Assembly: GCA_905479515.1 (NCBI GenBank)
Contig: CAJQMX010000220.1
Coordinates: 1-15,772 of the forward strand
Source: an uncultured Parasphingopyxis sp.
Lineage (GTDB): Bacteria; Pseudomonadota; Alphaproteobacteria; Sphingomonadales; Sphingomonadaceae
Direction of reading: 5' to 3'
DNA: 15,772 nt
Shown: positions 7,599-14,448 of the stretch, one piece after another
Layout of the letters: every line of letters starts with the position of its first letter
Numbering within the stretch: the first letter of the stretch is position 1
Made by a program: the position numbers and the translations under genes
Notes under the pieces: model-generated
What the model saw: only the letters and a program-made list of their open reading frames with translations
The model's database searches: none
What the model was told of the DNA's origin: nothing

Positions 7599-8884
7599 GG
7601 CTTGCGAACCACCATTCCAATTCTGTGGTGAAGGCCCTGATCCGGACTATAGCCCTGATCCTGTTCACGGTCACGCCGTCCGTGTCTTTGGCCCAAAGCG
7701 ATTCTGGTCAACCGGACACAGCCATACATGAAGCCGCCGGCCTCTATGCCGATGGGCAAGCAGCTTTGGCGTCGGAGAATTTTGAGCAGGCGGTTTTGAA
7801 TTTCTCGCAAAGCTGTAATCTTGGCTATTCTGCGGCGTGCGTGGATGCCGGGCGCATTTTTTTGGATCATCTGCCCTCGACCGCAAATGACGCAAAAGCA
7901 CGCGGACAATTTGTCCGAGGCTGCATTCTACGCAACGCCGATGCTTGTCGCGGATTGGCACCGTTGATGCAACAGGGTGTCGGCGGTCCCGTCGACAAAG
8001 ACGGTGCGCTGGATATCTACAACATGCTGTGCGAAGCCAATGCCGTGGATGGTTGTGCTTTACATGCCATCTTGATTGCCAACAAGCTCAGTGCTGCGAC
8101 AGATGATAGCAGCAGGAACGCAATATATAGCTTGGCTCGCACCAGCTATTTCAAAGCCTGCGACCTTGGCGCCGCCGATGCTTGTGTGGACGCCGGTGCT
8201 TATGCCGCTGAAGGACGGGGCGGACCCAAGGATGGCGCGCTCGCCGTCAAATATAGCCAGAAGGCCTGCGAGGGCGGAGAAATAAAAGGCTGCGCCAATA
8301 TGGGCGTTTTTGCACGCGAAGGTTTCGGCATGGCTGCTGATAGCGGCATCGCTAAAAGCCATTTTTCCAAAGCTTGTGACGGGGGAGTGGCGATAGCCTG
8401 CAGCAATCTCGGAACGTTATGGATGGACGAGGCAGCAACGGCCAAGACGAAAACTGCGGCATTTGTTCTTGCGTTTATCGCCTTTGAAAAAGCTTGCAAG
8501 GGCAACGATCCGATGGGCTGCAGTAATTTGGCAACCGCCTATTACAAAGGCGACGGCATTGCGAAAAGCTATCCGAGTGCGATGCAATTCGCGCAAAAAG
8601 CATGCGAGCTGGACTATGCGAACGGATGCTACACACAGGCGGTGATGTATTATACCGGCGAAGGTGTCACACAGGACATATTCCAATTTCGCATATGGGC
8701 GACAAGAGCGTGTGACAAAGGCCATGCGCAAGCCTGCACAAATATCGGCATGTTATACTTGCAGGGGAAAGGCGGATTTGCCCGTGACATGCAAAAGGCC
8801 CGGCAACTGCTGAAGCAAGGATGCGATGGCGGCTATCAACGTGCCTGCAGCGAATTAGCCGATCTAGAGCCCGCGCAGGAATAG
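7595..8884 (+). CDS. Exported Sel1-like (Hcp-type) repeat protein, ten C-x7-C pairs
   Basis: This 429-residue protein starts at the ATG sharing ATGA with the preceding stop (7595-7598), implying translational coupling. A signal peptide with a basic n-region and LIRTIALILFTVTPSVSLA is cut near 33. The mature protein is a run of Sel1-like helix-turn-helix repeats of about 36 residues with G-x-G-x-x-x-D-x-x-x-A features. Ten C-x7-C pairs are visible (for example CNLGYSAAC, CEGGEIKGC, CDKGHAQAC, CDGGYQRAC). The pairing matches the Helicobacter cysteine-rich proteins (HcpA-type), where each pair forms a disulfide that staples neighbouring helices. Such solenoids are binding scaffolds; some bind peptidoglycan fragments or act as adaptors. 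Here the likely location is the periplasm or cell surface. The partner is unknown. Confidence 0.9.
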   Translation: MRLANHHSNSVVKALIRTIALILFTVTPSVSLAQSDSGQPDTAIHEAAGLYADGQAALASENFEQAVLNFSQSCNLGYSAACVDAGRIFLDHLPSTANDAKARGQFVRGCILRNADACRGLAPLMQQGVGGPVDKDGALDIYNMLCEANAVDGCALHAILIANKLSAATDDSSRNAIYSLARTSYFKACDLGAADACVDAGAYAAEGRGGPKDGALAVKYSQKACEGGEIKGCANMGVFAREGFGMAADSGIAKSHFSKACDGGVAIACSNLGTLWMDEAATAKTKTAAFVLAFIAFEKACKGNDPMGCSNLATAYYKGDGIAKSYPSAMQFAQKACELDYANGCYTQAVMYYTGEGVTQDIFQFRIWATRACDKGHAQACTNIGMLYLQGKGGFARDMQKARQLLKQGCDGGYQRACSELADLEPAQE

Positions 8885-8889
8885 ACCTG

Positions 8890-9522
8890 ATGCGGATATC
8901 ACATATCAACCTTTGCCTGTCCTCTGCCTTGTGGATTTTTACATCCCCAGCACAAGCACAGGCAACGGGGGCAGCAAACCGCACAAGCGCTGCTGAAACG
9001 ACGACAGCGGCAGAGCGTACCAAAGACGAAAAGCGACGCCATTTTGAAGATGCAATGCGGCTTGATCAACTTGGCGGAAAGACAGAGGCACGGGTGATGC
9101 TGCGGTCTTCCTGCTTTGAAGATGGCCTAGATGAAGCCTGTCATAATTTTGGCGCTATGGCGGAGGCAGGCGAAGGCGGCGACGCTGACCTCGAGGGCGC
9201 GCGCGCCGCCTATAAAAAAGGCTGCGAACTGCAATTTCGTCAGAGCTGTTTCAACTATGCCAACATGCTCCGCGAAGGACGCGGCGGCGAGCAGCTCTAT
9301 CCCGGAGCGCTGGACCTTTACGCCCAAATTTGCCGCGCATCAGACGGTCGGGGATGTCTCAATGCGGGGATCATGGTCGAACAGGGAATGGGTGTGACCC
9401 ATAAAGATATAAACGTTGCGATGGATGCTTATCGGGCAGGATGTGACCTGCATAACAAGGCCTCGTGCGATCGGCTCGCAAAGCTGGTGGCAGCAAGCAG
9501 CCCTGCCAGCGAAGTGGAGTAA
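8890..9522 (+). CDS. Exported Sel1-like repeat protein, four cysteine pairs
   Basis: This 210-residue protein starts at the ATG at 8890. AGGA (8877-8880) lies nine bases upstream inside the end of the previous gene, which stops 5 bp earlier. The signal peptide reads MRISHINLCLSSALWIF with an Ala-rich cleavage region (SPAQAQA). After an Ala/Thr-rich stretch come about four short solenoid repeats with cysteine pairs: C-x8-C in the first (CFEDGLDEAC), then C-x7-C in CELQFRQSC, CRASDGRGC and CDLHNKASC. It is a smaller paralogue of the 7595-8884 protein, sharing the A-x-x-x-G-x-G-x-x-x-D pattern. Tandem placement suggests duplication or two subunits of one assembly. Role and partner are unknown; periplasmic location is inferred from the signal peptide. 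Confidence 0.88.
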   Translation: MRISHINLCLSSALWIFTSPAQAQATGAANRTSAAETTTAAERTKDEKRRHFEDAMRLDQLGGKTEARVMLRSSCFEDGLDEACHNFGAMAEAGEGGDADLEGARAAYKKGCELQFRQSCFNYANMLREGRGGEQLYPGALDLYAQICRASDGRGCLNAGIMVEQGMGVTHKDINVAMDAYRAGCDLHNKASCDRLAKLVAASSPASEVE

Positions 9523-9528
9523 CCGGTT

Positions 9529-10434
9529 TTGAACAAGGGTAAATTTTCGGCACTTGCGATCAATGGATCTGTGTCATTCTCAACAATGCGCATGATGACA
9601 GGGTTGGTCATGGCCTTGAATTTCGCCAATCCGGTATCCGCCAAAGACAAACAAGATGCAGCCCATGCCCCCACTGAAACCGTCACCGTGTGCCCTGACG
9701 GTGGCTATGAAAGCTCCTGCACATTTGCGCAGATGGAAAAAGCTATCAGCCTGACATCCACTGCGGTGCTCCTGCTATCAAAACAATGTCTTTATCAAAC
9801 CGAAGCGCGATGTTGGGTCAAGGCGAGCGGCACGATTAGCAATATGGAACGTGGCGGCCCCGTAATCTGGCAGCATATGTTGCTGGCGCCCAATGATGGT
9901 CCCGCGGCCGAGATGATCATATTGTTCGAACTGGATGGAGAACCAGAGCCCAGGTTGGTTCTGGCAGCGCAAACCGAAGGCTGGTTTCTGGCGCCGGATG
10001 TCGTGGCCAATAGCGATGACGGCGTTTTGATCCACGTCCTCGGGCGCACTGGTGGGAATGGGGCAGGCAATGCCGACCTTCTGGTTCGACGCAGGAAAAC
10101 CGGGTGGAGTCATATCTTGCTCAGCTCTTGGTTCGATGAAGTAAATGCCATGCTGCCTGCAGGATTTGAATTGCAGAATGGGGTCAATTTTAATTTTCGG
10201 GACATGCACGCCAGTTCGCCGGTATGGCGGTCCGGCGACGGCCATTGCTGCCCGACAGGCGGAACCGTACAAATTGATTTTGCCATAAATAGCGCTGACC
10301 AGTTCGTTGTTGCAGGCCTTGCTTTCGACGAAACAAAACCGGTCGCCCCCACAATTTACTTATCTGAAAAACAGCAAGTTTCGGTGCAGATCGCACCGAA
10401 AACCGAAACTATTCCACAAGGAGACGTAGAATGA
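9529..10434 (+). CDS. Exported protein of unknown function with a GDGHCCP motif
   Basis: This 301-residue protein is read from a TTG at 9529 because GTGGAG (9514-9519) is correctly spaced and the previous gene ends 6 bp before. The in-frame ATG at 9586 lacks a ribosome-binding site but would also leave a signal peptide (MRMMTGLVMALNFANPVSA), so the start stays open. The mature part has Cys residues at VCPDGGYESSC, QC and RC, then a beta-rich region: VLAAQTEGWFLAPDVV, LIHVLGRTGGNGAGNADLLV and GWSHI. A GDGHCCPTGGTVQIDFAI segment near 242-259 resembles the xDGxCCP strand-turn found in small exported beta-domain proteins. This is a weak motif resemblance only. Nothing suggests an enzyme active site. 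The end of the gene carries a 9-bp hairpin at 10379-10401 and overlaps the next start by ATGA. Confidence 0.8.
   Translation: MNKGKFSALAINGSVSFSTMRMMTGLVMALNFANPVSAKDKQDAAHAPTETVTVCPDGGYESSCTFAQMEKAISLTSTAVLLLSKQCLYQTEARCWVKASGTISNMERGGPVIWQHMLLAPNDGPAAEMIILFELDGEPEPRLVLAAQTEGWFLAPDVVANSDDGVLIHVLGRTGGNGAGNADLLVRRRKTGWSHILLSSWFDEVNAMLPAGFELQNGVNFNFRDMHASSPVWRSGDGHCCPTGGTVQIDFAINSADQFVVAGLAFDETKPVAPTIYLSEKQQVSVQIAPKTETIPQGDVE
10379..10401 (+). other. Perfect 9-bp hairpin inside the end of the 9529 gene
   Basis: TTTCGGTGC (10379-10387), loop AGATC and GCACCGAAA (10393-10401) form a perfect 9-bp stem, 29 bp before the ATG at 10431 and its strong AAGGAG site. No T-tract follows. It could be an mRNA-stability or pausing element that sets the level of the downstream small protein. 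Confidence 0.4.
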
Positions 10435-10766
10435 AGAATTTATTTGCCATCGTGGCGATCAGCGCCCTCTCACTGTTATCGCACCCCGTATTGGCAGCAT
10501 CCAAGCAAGAAACGAAAATGCTGAAAAGCGCAGCGGAATGCACCTATGTGGTCCAGATTGCCGAAGAAAACGGCGTCAAGTTGAACAATAGCAGCGACAC
10601 TTGGGCAAATCTCCTGATGCAGGCCAGCGATAAATTGGGTCTGGATGCAGGGGCCTATTATAATGAAGCCAAAGCAAAATATGAGTCCCGCGCCCGAACG
10701 ATGGGGGATGACAATACTCTCACAAAGATGATCGACAATGCGCGAAAATGCGACCGTGGTCTTTGA
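10431..10766 (+). CDS. Small exported protein with one cysteine pair (70-residue spacing)
   Basis: This 111-residue protein has an ATG overlapping the previous stop as ATGA (10431-10434), behind AAGGAG, the strongest ribosome-binding site in the operon. This suggests it is translated more than its neighbours. The signal peptide MKNLFAIVAISALSLLSHPVLA is cut before ASK, leaving a mature protein of about 89 residues, mostly helical. It has two cysteines, C37 and C107. The next gene has the same two cysteines exactly 70 residues apart, with shared residues between them (Q-x-x-x-E-E-x-G, SS), so the two are probably paralogous modules. The family is not recognised. It is likely a small periplasmic disulfide-stabilised protein. 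Confidence 0.82.
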   Translation: MKNLFAIVAISALSLLSHPVLAASKQETKMLKSAAECTYVVQIAEENGVKLNNSSDTWANLLMQASDKLGLDAGAYYNEAKAKYESRARTMGDDNTLTKMIDNARKCDRGL

Positions 10767-10788
10767 TAATTACGGCGAGGAAGAACGG

Positions 10789-11703
10789 ATGCAACGGAAA
10801 ATATGCTTGACCAATATCGTCCCGCTATCGTGTTTGGCCGGCCTTGCCGCCTTGTCAATTCCGGCGGCCGCATCGGCCCAGACGGCTCCTGCGCAAGACC
10901 GGGTCGACAGCATTTACGAATGTGCACAGGCCATCCAGGTTGGTGAGGAACAAGGCAATAGCTACGATGTCTCCAGCACTTTTGCGCACGGATATCTTGA
11001 CCGTATATTGGGTGAAGGTGGGGCACGCAAAAGCACTGCCAAATCCAATGTGACAAAAGAATGGCTCGACTATAAAGCGAAAAACGGCGAGCGCGCCTTG
11101 CTGGACCATGTGTTGGAAGCTGCTGACGAATGTGAGGTGGTTCTTTACGAAATTGCCGCCAAAGGTAGCCATGATAGTCGCGGTACCGTTGTTGCCGCTG
11201 CTGCAGCGGCTCCAGCCGCAGAAGTGCCGCGTTCCTATAGCGTGGCAGACTTGCGTTACCATGTTCAGGAAACGGGCGATTATGCCGCCGTTGCCGATTA
11301 TATCGTCGAGCGCTATCCCTATGGCAAAAAGTTGATGGAAGAAATTCCGGAAGGCAATCTTCTGGGTGAATTGGTGGTAGAGACCGGCGCGAAAGGCGTC
11401 ACTCGTTTCAGTGATGCTGCTGTGGTCGCGCTCGCCAACCAATATTATTGGCAATATAACCCGCCAGCAACGCGCATCATTTTTGCCGAATATCAACGGC
11501 GGCTGCGAGTTCGGAAATATACAGAAAACGAGGGCAAACAATGGGCGGCTCGTGCCGCCAAGGATCGGGCGGCACAAGCCGCCTCGGCTGCTTCCGGTTC
11601 ATCTTCGGGGCAAAGAACTCCGCGCCAGAAATTCAAGACCTGTACGACGACGACTTACAGCGGCGTTGGCGGCGGCACGGCGATCTCATGTAAGGATTAT
11701 TAG
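10789..11703 (+). CDS. Exported multidomain protein with 70-residue cysteine module and low-complexity linkers
   Basis: This 304-residue protein starts at the ATG at 10789, well spaced after GAGGAAG; an in-frame ATG at 10738 lies inside the previous gene and is rejected. The signal peptide ends near LSIPAAASA-QT. Residues 40-120 form a module with C45 and C115, ungapped and paralogous to the whole mature 10431-10766 protein. An Ala/Pro linker follows (about 131-145), then a helical region (SYSVADLRYHVQETGDYAAV to about 235) with basic and aromatic residues (EYQRRLRVRKYTE). An Ala-rich stretch (about 247-265) then leads to a C-terminal tail with C285 and C301 around a Thr/Gly-rich sequence, as in small exported proteins closed by a terminal disulfide. 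The gene lies 22 bp after its neighbour. Function is unknown. Confidence 0.82.
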   Translation: MQRKICLTNIVPLSCLAGLAALSIPAAASAQTAPAQDRVDSIYECAQAIQVGEEQGNSYDVSSTFAHGYLDRILGEGGARKSTAKSNVTKEWLDYKAKNGERALLDHVLEAADECEVVLYEIAAKGSHDSRGTVVAAAAAAPAAEVPRSYSVADLRYHVQETGDYAAVADYIVERYPYGKKLMEEIPEGNLLGELVVETGAKGVTRFSDAAVVALANQYYWQYNPPATRIIFAEYQRRLRVRKYTENEGKQWAARAAKDRAAQAASAASGSSSGQRTPRQKFKTCTTTTYSGVGGGTAISCKDY

Positions 11704-11710
11704 TTATGGA

Positions 11711-11742
11711 AACCTCCTGTGCATTCACAAGAGACAGAGGTT
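11711..11742 (+). other. Intercistronic stem-loop in the 54-bp gap
   Basis: AACCTC-C-TGT (11711-11720) pairs with ACAGAGGTT (11734-11742): nine base pairs with one bulged C and a 13-nt loop, followed by TTC. It could be a weak attenuator or processing site after the 10789 gene. The T-run (four in all, the first two in the stem) is too short to call a terminator. Confidence 0.35.
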
Positions 11743-11757
11743 TTCAAGGAATTTGAA

Positions 11758-12219
11758 ATGCATTTGAAATGGATCGTGAAGAAACCCCTGCCATTGGCAC
11801 TGGCTACACTTCTAATCTCAGTCCCTATCGCTGCCAGTTCTTCTCAGAATGAAACTGCAATCCGCGCGAACGCGGCTTTTGCCAAGGGAGCAGCCATCGG
11901 TGTTAGCCCGGCAACTCCTTCCGAGATGGCGCAATGTTCTGCTTACTGGAATCGTTGGCAGTTTGTAGTGGATAGTTCAAATGTCCTGCAATTTAACGCG
12001 GCATTGCGAACTGAATTATCTTCCCATAATGCCAAAAAATCCGCGGCGCGATGGCTGAAACTAAGCAAAAAACTGCTTCGCCGCGAAGAAGGAAATCTGG
12101 CGGAATTGGTCGAAATTCTTCATGAATCCAATGAACGCGCCGATACAGTCTATGCCAATTGGGCAAATGATGAAATCGGCAGAGTTGACGAACTGCCCCG
12201 AGCTTTGGGCAGTTGTTAA
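11758..12219 (+). CDS. Small exported helical protein, one cysteine pair
   Basis: This 153-residue protein starts at the ATG at 11758 behind AAGGAA six bases upstream. An in-frame GTG at 11719 would add 13 residues ahead of the signal sequence and is less likely. The signal peptide has a basic n-region (MHLKWIVKKP), then LPLALATLLISVPIAA, cut before SSSQ. The mature part is almost wholly helical, with many Lys/Arg/Glu and a WNRWQFVVDSSNVLQF segment. C60 (EMAQCSAYW) and C153, the last residue, could form a single disulfide tying the ends. The family is not recognised. The 54-bp gap before it contains a stem-loop, so it may have separate expression while remaining in the same transcription unit. 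Confidence 0.75.
   Translation: MHLKWIVKKPLPLALATLLISVPIAASSSQNETAIRANAAFAKGAAIGVSPATPSEMAQCSAYWNRWQFVVDSSNVLQFNAALRTELSSHNAKKSAARWLKLSKKLLRREEGNLAELVEILHESNERADTVYANWANDEIGRVDELPRALGSC
12191..12214 (+). other. Perfect 8-bp hairpin at the end of the 11758 gene
   Basis: AACTGCCC (12191-12198), an 8-nt loop and GGGCAGTT (12207-12214) form a perfect 8-bp stem just before the TAA at 12217-12219. It lies directly before a second, weaker stem with a T-tract (12226-12254). Together they may lower read-through into the 12353 gene. Confidence 0.4.
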
Positions 12220-12225
12220 ATGAAC

Positions 12226-12254
12226 TTGGGGAGCCGCGAGCCCAAAACTTTTTT
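12226..12254 (+). terminator. Weak Rho-independent terminator candidate
   Basis: TTGGG (12226-12230), a 10-nt loop and CCCAA (12241-12245) are followed by AAC and six Ts (12249-12254). The stem has only 5 bp, so termination may be partial. It lies in the largest gap of the operon (133 bp) and could divide it into two transcription units. Confidence 0.35.
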
Positions 12255-12352
12255 GGATGCAAAGTCCCAAATGTGGCCCGGACAGCGAGGTAAGAATAAC
12301 CACAGCCAACCGTCATCAAGTTCGGTGCGGCTATATTTGAAAAGGAACAGCA

Positions 12353-12859
12353 ATGATTAATACCATAGCCCTTAACTTGCTCTTGTTGCAGGGTATCACC
12401 TTGGACGAAGGCCCAAAGCCAGATGCGGCGGGCATGGCGGCTGAATACAGTAATGGCGTGTGCCGGATCAGTCTATTTAGCAAAGACAGTGATGGTGAGC
12501 AGATTCGTGCCGAGTTTTCTCGTCGTTTGCGCGACGGCAATCTCGGGATTTCGCTCTATGGACCATTTATTCAGAAATTTCAGGACAAAGACCGTGATGC
12601 AGTTCATGCCGTCACGATAAACTTTGATAATGCGTCGAGTGCAGCTTCCCGATCAGGCGGTTATGATATTGGCGGATTTCGGCAGAATATATGGGGAGGC
12701 TGGGGGCCAGGAGAGGCATCGGATGCGACATACGAGCAATTGTCGGATGCAACGTCCTTTACGGTCAATATGGATGGAAACCGGTTCGGTCCCTTTTTCG
12801 CCAATCGTGAAGGCGCGATCTATGACGCGCTGGATGAATGTGAGTACAAGAATAGCTAA
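12353..12859 (+). CDS. Protein of unknown function, possibly exported
   Basis: This 168-residue protein has an ATG at 12353, the first start after an in-frame TGA, with AAAAGGAA well placed upstream. The N-terminus (INTIALNLLLLQG) is hydrophobic but short and lacks basic residues, so it is an atypical signal peptide at best. Two cysteines sit near the ends of the mature part (NGVC at 37 and DALDEC at 163) and could be bridged. The rest alternates polar and hydrophobic residues, with Gly/Trp-rich FRQNIWGGWGPGE and a SFTVNMDGNRFGPFF segment, suggesting a small beta-rich domain. The pattern of a first Cys, beta strands and a final A-x-x-x-C is common among sphingomonad exported proteins of unknown role. 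It lies 133 bp after its neighbour and 26 bp before the next gene. Confidence 0.75.
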   Translation: MINTIALNLLLLQGITLDEGPKPDAAGMAAEYSNGVCRISLFSKDSDGEQIRAEFSRRLRDGNLGISLYGPFIQKFQDKDRDAVHAVTINFDNASSAASRSGGYDIGGFRQNIWGGWGPGEASDATYEQLSDATSFTVNMDGNRFGPFFANREGAIYDALDECEYKNS

Positions 12860-12885
12860 TCGTCTCGCAGAGCGGGGAGGTATTG

Positions 12886-13809
12886 ATGACGTTATCGATG
12901 ACTATAAGCCGTTATGTTCTAGCATCTACCTTGGGGACGGTTAGCGCTACCATATTGAGCGTTGGTGCAGTAGCGGCTCCCGATGCCAAAGTTGAATGGT
13001 GGTCTCAAACACAATCTTGCAGCGCCAGTAATCGCCCCGCCTGCGATCGGGCGGTAGTGTTGGCTTCGGAATTGTTTGAACGGACTGATCGAAATGTCGC
13101 GGTAACTTGGATGCAGGTATGCATGGCAGGAGATACTGATCGTTGCGAGATTGGCTATCGCAGATTCAAAAGCACCAGCTTTGCGGACGATCCACAGCCT
13201 ATTTCATATATGTTTGCCCGAGCATCTTGTTTCGGTGGGATAGCTGATCTGTGTCGACCTTGGGATGATTTTGATACGGTCGATGAAAGCAAAAGAGCCC
13301 TAGTGATGGCGGAAGTTTGTATGCAGGGTGGAATGCCCGGCACGTGCAATCGTGCACTGGCCTATTTCCGCAACGAGAAGGGGCTATACAATCTCATAAC
13401 CTATGATCTCTCCAATATGTTGTGTGAGCGATATAAGTCCGGTTCCGCGTGCCGCGTCTGGGCAGAAGCATTAGAGGCCAATTGGGATCACCGCCGCGCT
13501 TTTCGTTACCATAATTTCTCTTGCAAGCAGGGACTGCGGGAAAGTTGTCCAGATGCTGCCCGCCTAAAAAAGCGCGTGGATTACGAGGATAATCAGCGTC
13601 AAGTTGCGCTTGAGGCCGAGCAAAGACGGCAATTCGCAGCCCAGCAAGCGACAAGCGCGCGTAATCAGTTGCGCAACAACGGCTACACATCAAACGGAAT
13701 TGTGCGGCCGCCGGCAACTCCTTTTGGAAGCAGTTCGCGCGATATCGATAATTGGAGACGCTACGAAAAAAATCTATGCCTTGGGAATCCAACTTCGACG
13801 CGCTGCTAG
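12886..13809 (+). CDS. Exported degenerate Sel1-like protein, seven cysteine pairs
   Basis: This 307-residue protein starts at the ATG at 12886; GGGGAGG (12874-12880) is spaced 5 bases away. The TTG three bases earlier would be too close. The signal peptide includes SRYVLASTLGTVSATILSVG and is cut near VAA-PDA. The mature part has seven cysteine pairs at the Sel1/Hcp spacing: C-x7-C in CSASNRPAC, CMAGDTDRC, CFGGIADLC and CKQGLRESC, and C-x8-C in CMQGGMPGTC, CERYKSGSAC and the C-terminal CLGNPTSTRC. The helical repeats are more diverged than in the 7595 gene, with little of the G-x-G turn left. From about 228 a charged Gln/Arg/Glu segment, probably coiled coil (EAEQRRQFAAQQATSARNQ), leads to a Pro/Ser-rich tail closed by the last pair. 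It is the last gene of the operon, before a convergent lipoprotein. Confidence 0.85.
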   Translation: MTLSMTISRYVLASTLGTVSATILSVGAVAAPDAKVEWWSQTQSCSASNRPACDRAVVLASELFERTDRNVAVTWMQVCMAGDTDRCEIGYRRFKSTSFADDPQPISYMFARASCFGGIADLCRPWDDFDTVDESKRALVMAEVCMQGGMPGTCNRALAYFRNEKGLYNLITYDLSNMLCERYKSGSACRVWAEALEANWDHRRAFRYHNFSCKQGLRESCPDAARLKKRVDYEDNQRQVALEAEQRRQFAAQQATSARNQLRNNGYTSNGIVRPPATPFGSSSRDIDNWRRYEKNLCLGNPTSTRC

Positions 13810-13818
13810 GCTCTCCTG

Positions 13819-13851
13819 AAAGCTGTTGATCCGCCAGTTCTATGGCGCTTT
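13819..13851. terminator. Possible terminator between convergent genes
   Basis: GCCA/TGGC around GTTCTA (13833-13846) lies within AAAGC and GCTTT outer arms (13819-13823 and 13847-13851) with an asymmetric bulge. It sits in the 40-bp gap between the convergent operon end and the lipoprotein end. The structure is imperfect, so it is a weak candidate. Confidence 0.25.
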
Positions 13852-14323
13852 AGCTGCCCTTGGCCACACCCACCGTCAGTTGCGCTGTTGTGCCACTTTC
13901 ATCAGCAAGAGCACTTAGTGAAAAAACAGTATCATCCGGGCCCTTGCCCATAAGTGTCTGTGCACCTTCGCTTGTGTTCTCCATGCTGAATTCAACTCCG
14001 GCGGCTTCGGCTTGCTTGCGATAGAAGGACGCAAGTTTTTCAGGTGAATCCTTGCTGGACATGACGACTACCAATGCCGTGCTGCCACCCCGATCGACGT
14101 TTGACTTGGTAATGACATTTGCACCAGGATAAAGCGTATATCCTTTTGGCATGTCCACGGCCAGATCGGCACCGACGCTGACAGTCAGCGCCTCCTTGCC
14201 GTCATCGCCGTTCACCCGGACCTGGGTATCATCGCCGCCATCCGGCGAAGCACCGGTATCTGAAGAATTGCAAGCAGCCAGCAAGAGCGAGATCACAGAA
14301 ACCATCACCATTTTACGCATCAT
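13850..14323 (-). CDS. Lipoprotein of unknown function
   Basis: This 157-residue protein starts at either of two adjacent ATGs (14323 or 14320) behind GGAGATTA. The lipoprotein signal is short, with MMRKMVMVSVISLLLAAC ending in a clear lipobox (LAAC, Cys18), so the mature protein is lipidated. An Asp/Gly/Ser-rich flexible tether (NSSDTGASPDGGDDTQ) follows, then a globular part of about 110 residues: DMPKGYTLYPGANVITKSNV, then TALVVVMSSKDSPEKLASFYRKQAEAAGVEF, then a strand-rich end. The fold could be a small alpha/beta sandwich. The helix-strand SPEKLASFYRKQ pattern is common in uncharacterised sphingomonad lipoproteins; no enzyme motif is seen. The residue at +2 is Asn, so outer-membrane sorting is likely. 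It is convergent with the operon and is followed upstream by another lipoprotein gene. Confidence 0.85.
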   Translation of the reverse strand: MMRKMVMVSVISLLLAACNSSDTGASPDGGDDTQVRVNGDDGKEALTVSVGADLAVDMPKGYTLYPGANVITKSNVDRGGSTALVVVMSSKDSPEKLASFYRKQAEAAGVEFSMENTSEGAQTLMGKGPDDTVFSLSALADESGTTAQLTVGVAKGS

Positions 14324-14448
14324 TAATCTCCATCCAATAATTTATTCAATGGGACGGATATTGGGTGCCGTCCAGAAGCTTCATCGATCCGCATGTTGTT
14401 GTTGAGCGTATCGCCCTCGTCCGTTGCGTGAAAAGAAGCAAATTATGA

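Noticed and set aside
10855..11577. 240-codon minus-strand frame opposite the 10789 gene
   Set aside because: It is a shadow frame. The plus strand has a signal peptide, a paralogue of the neighbouring gene and a good ribosome-binding site.
14352..14373. GGACGG/CCGTCC stem between the two lipoprotein genes as a terminator
   Set aside because: The 6-bp stem has a 10-nt loop and no T-tract on the transcribed strand.
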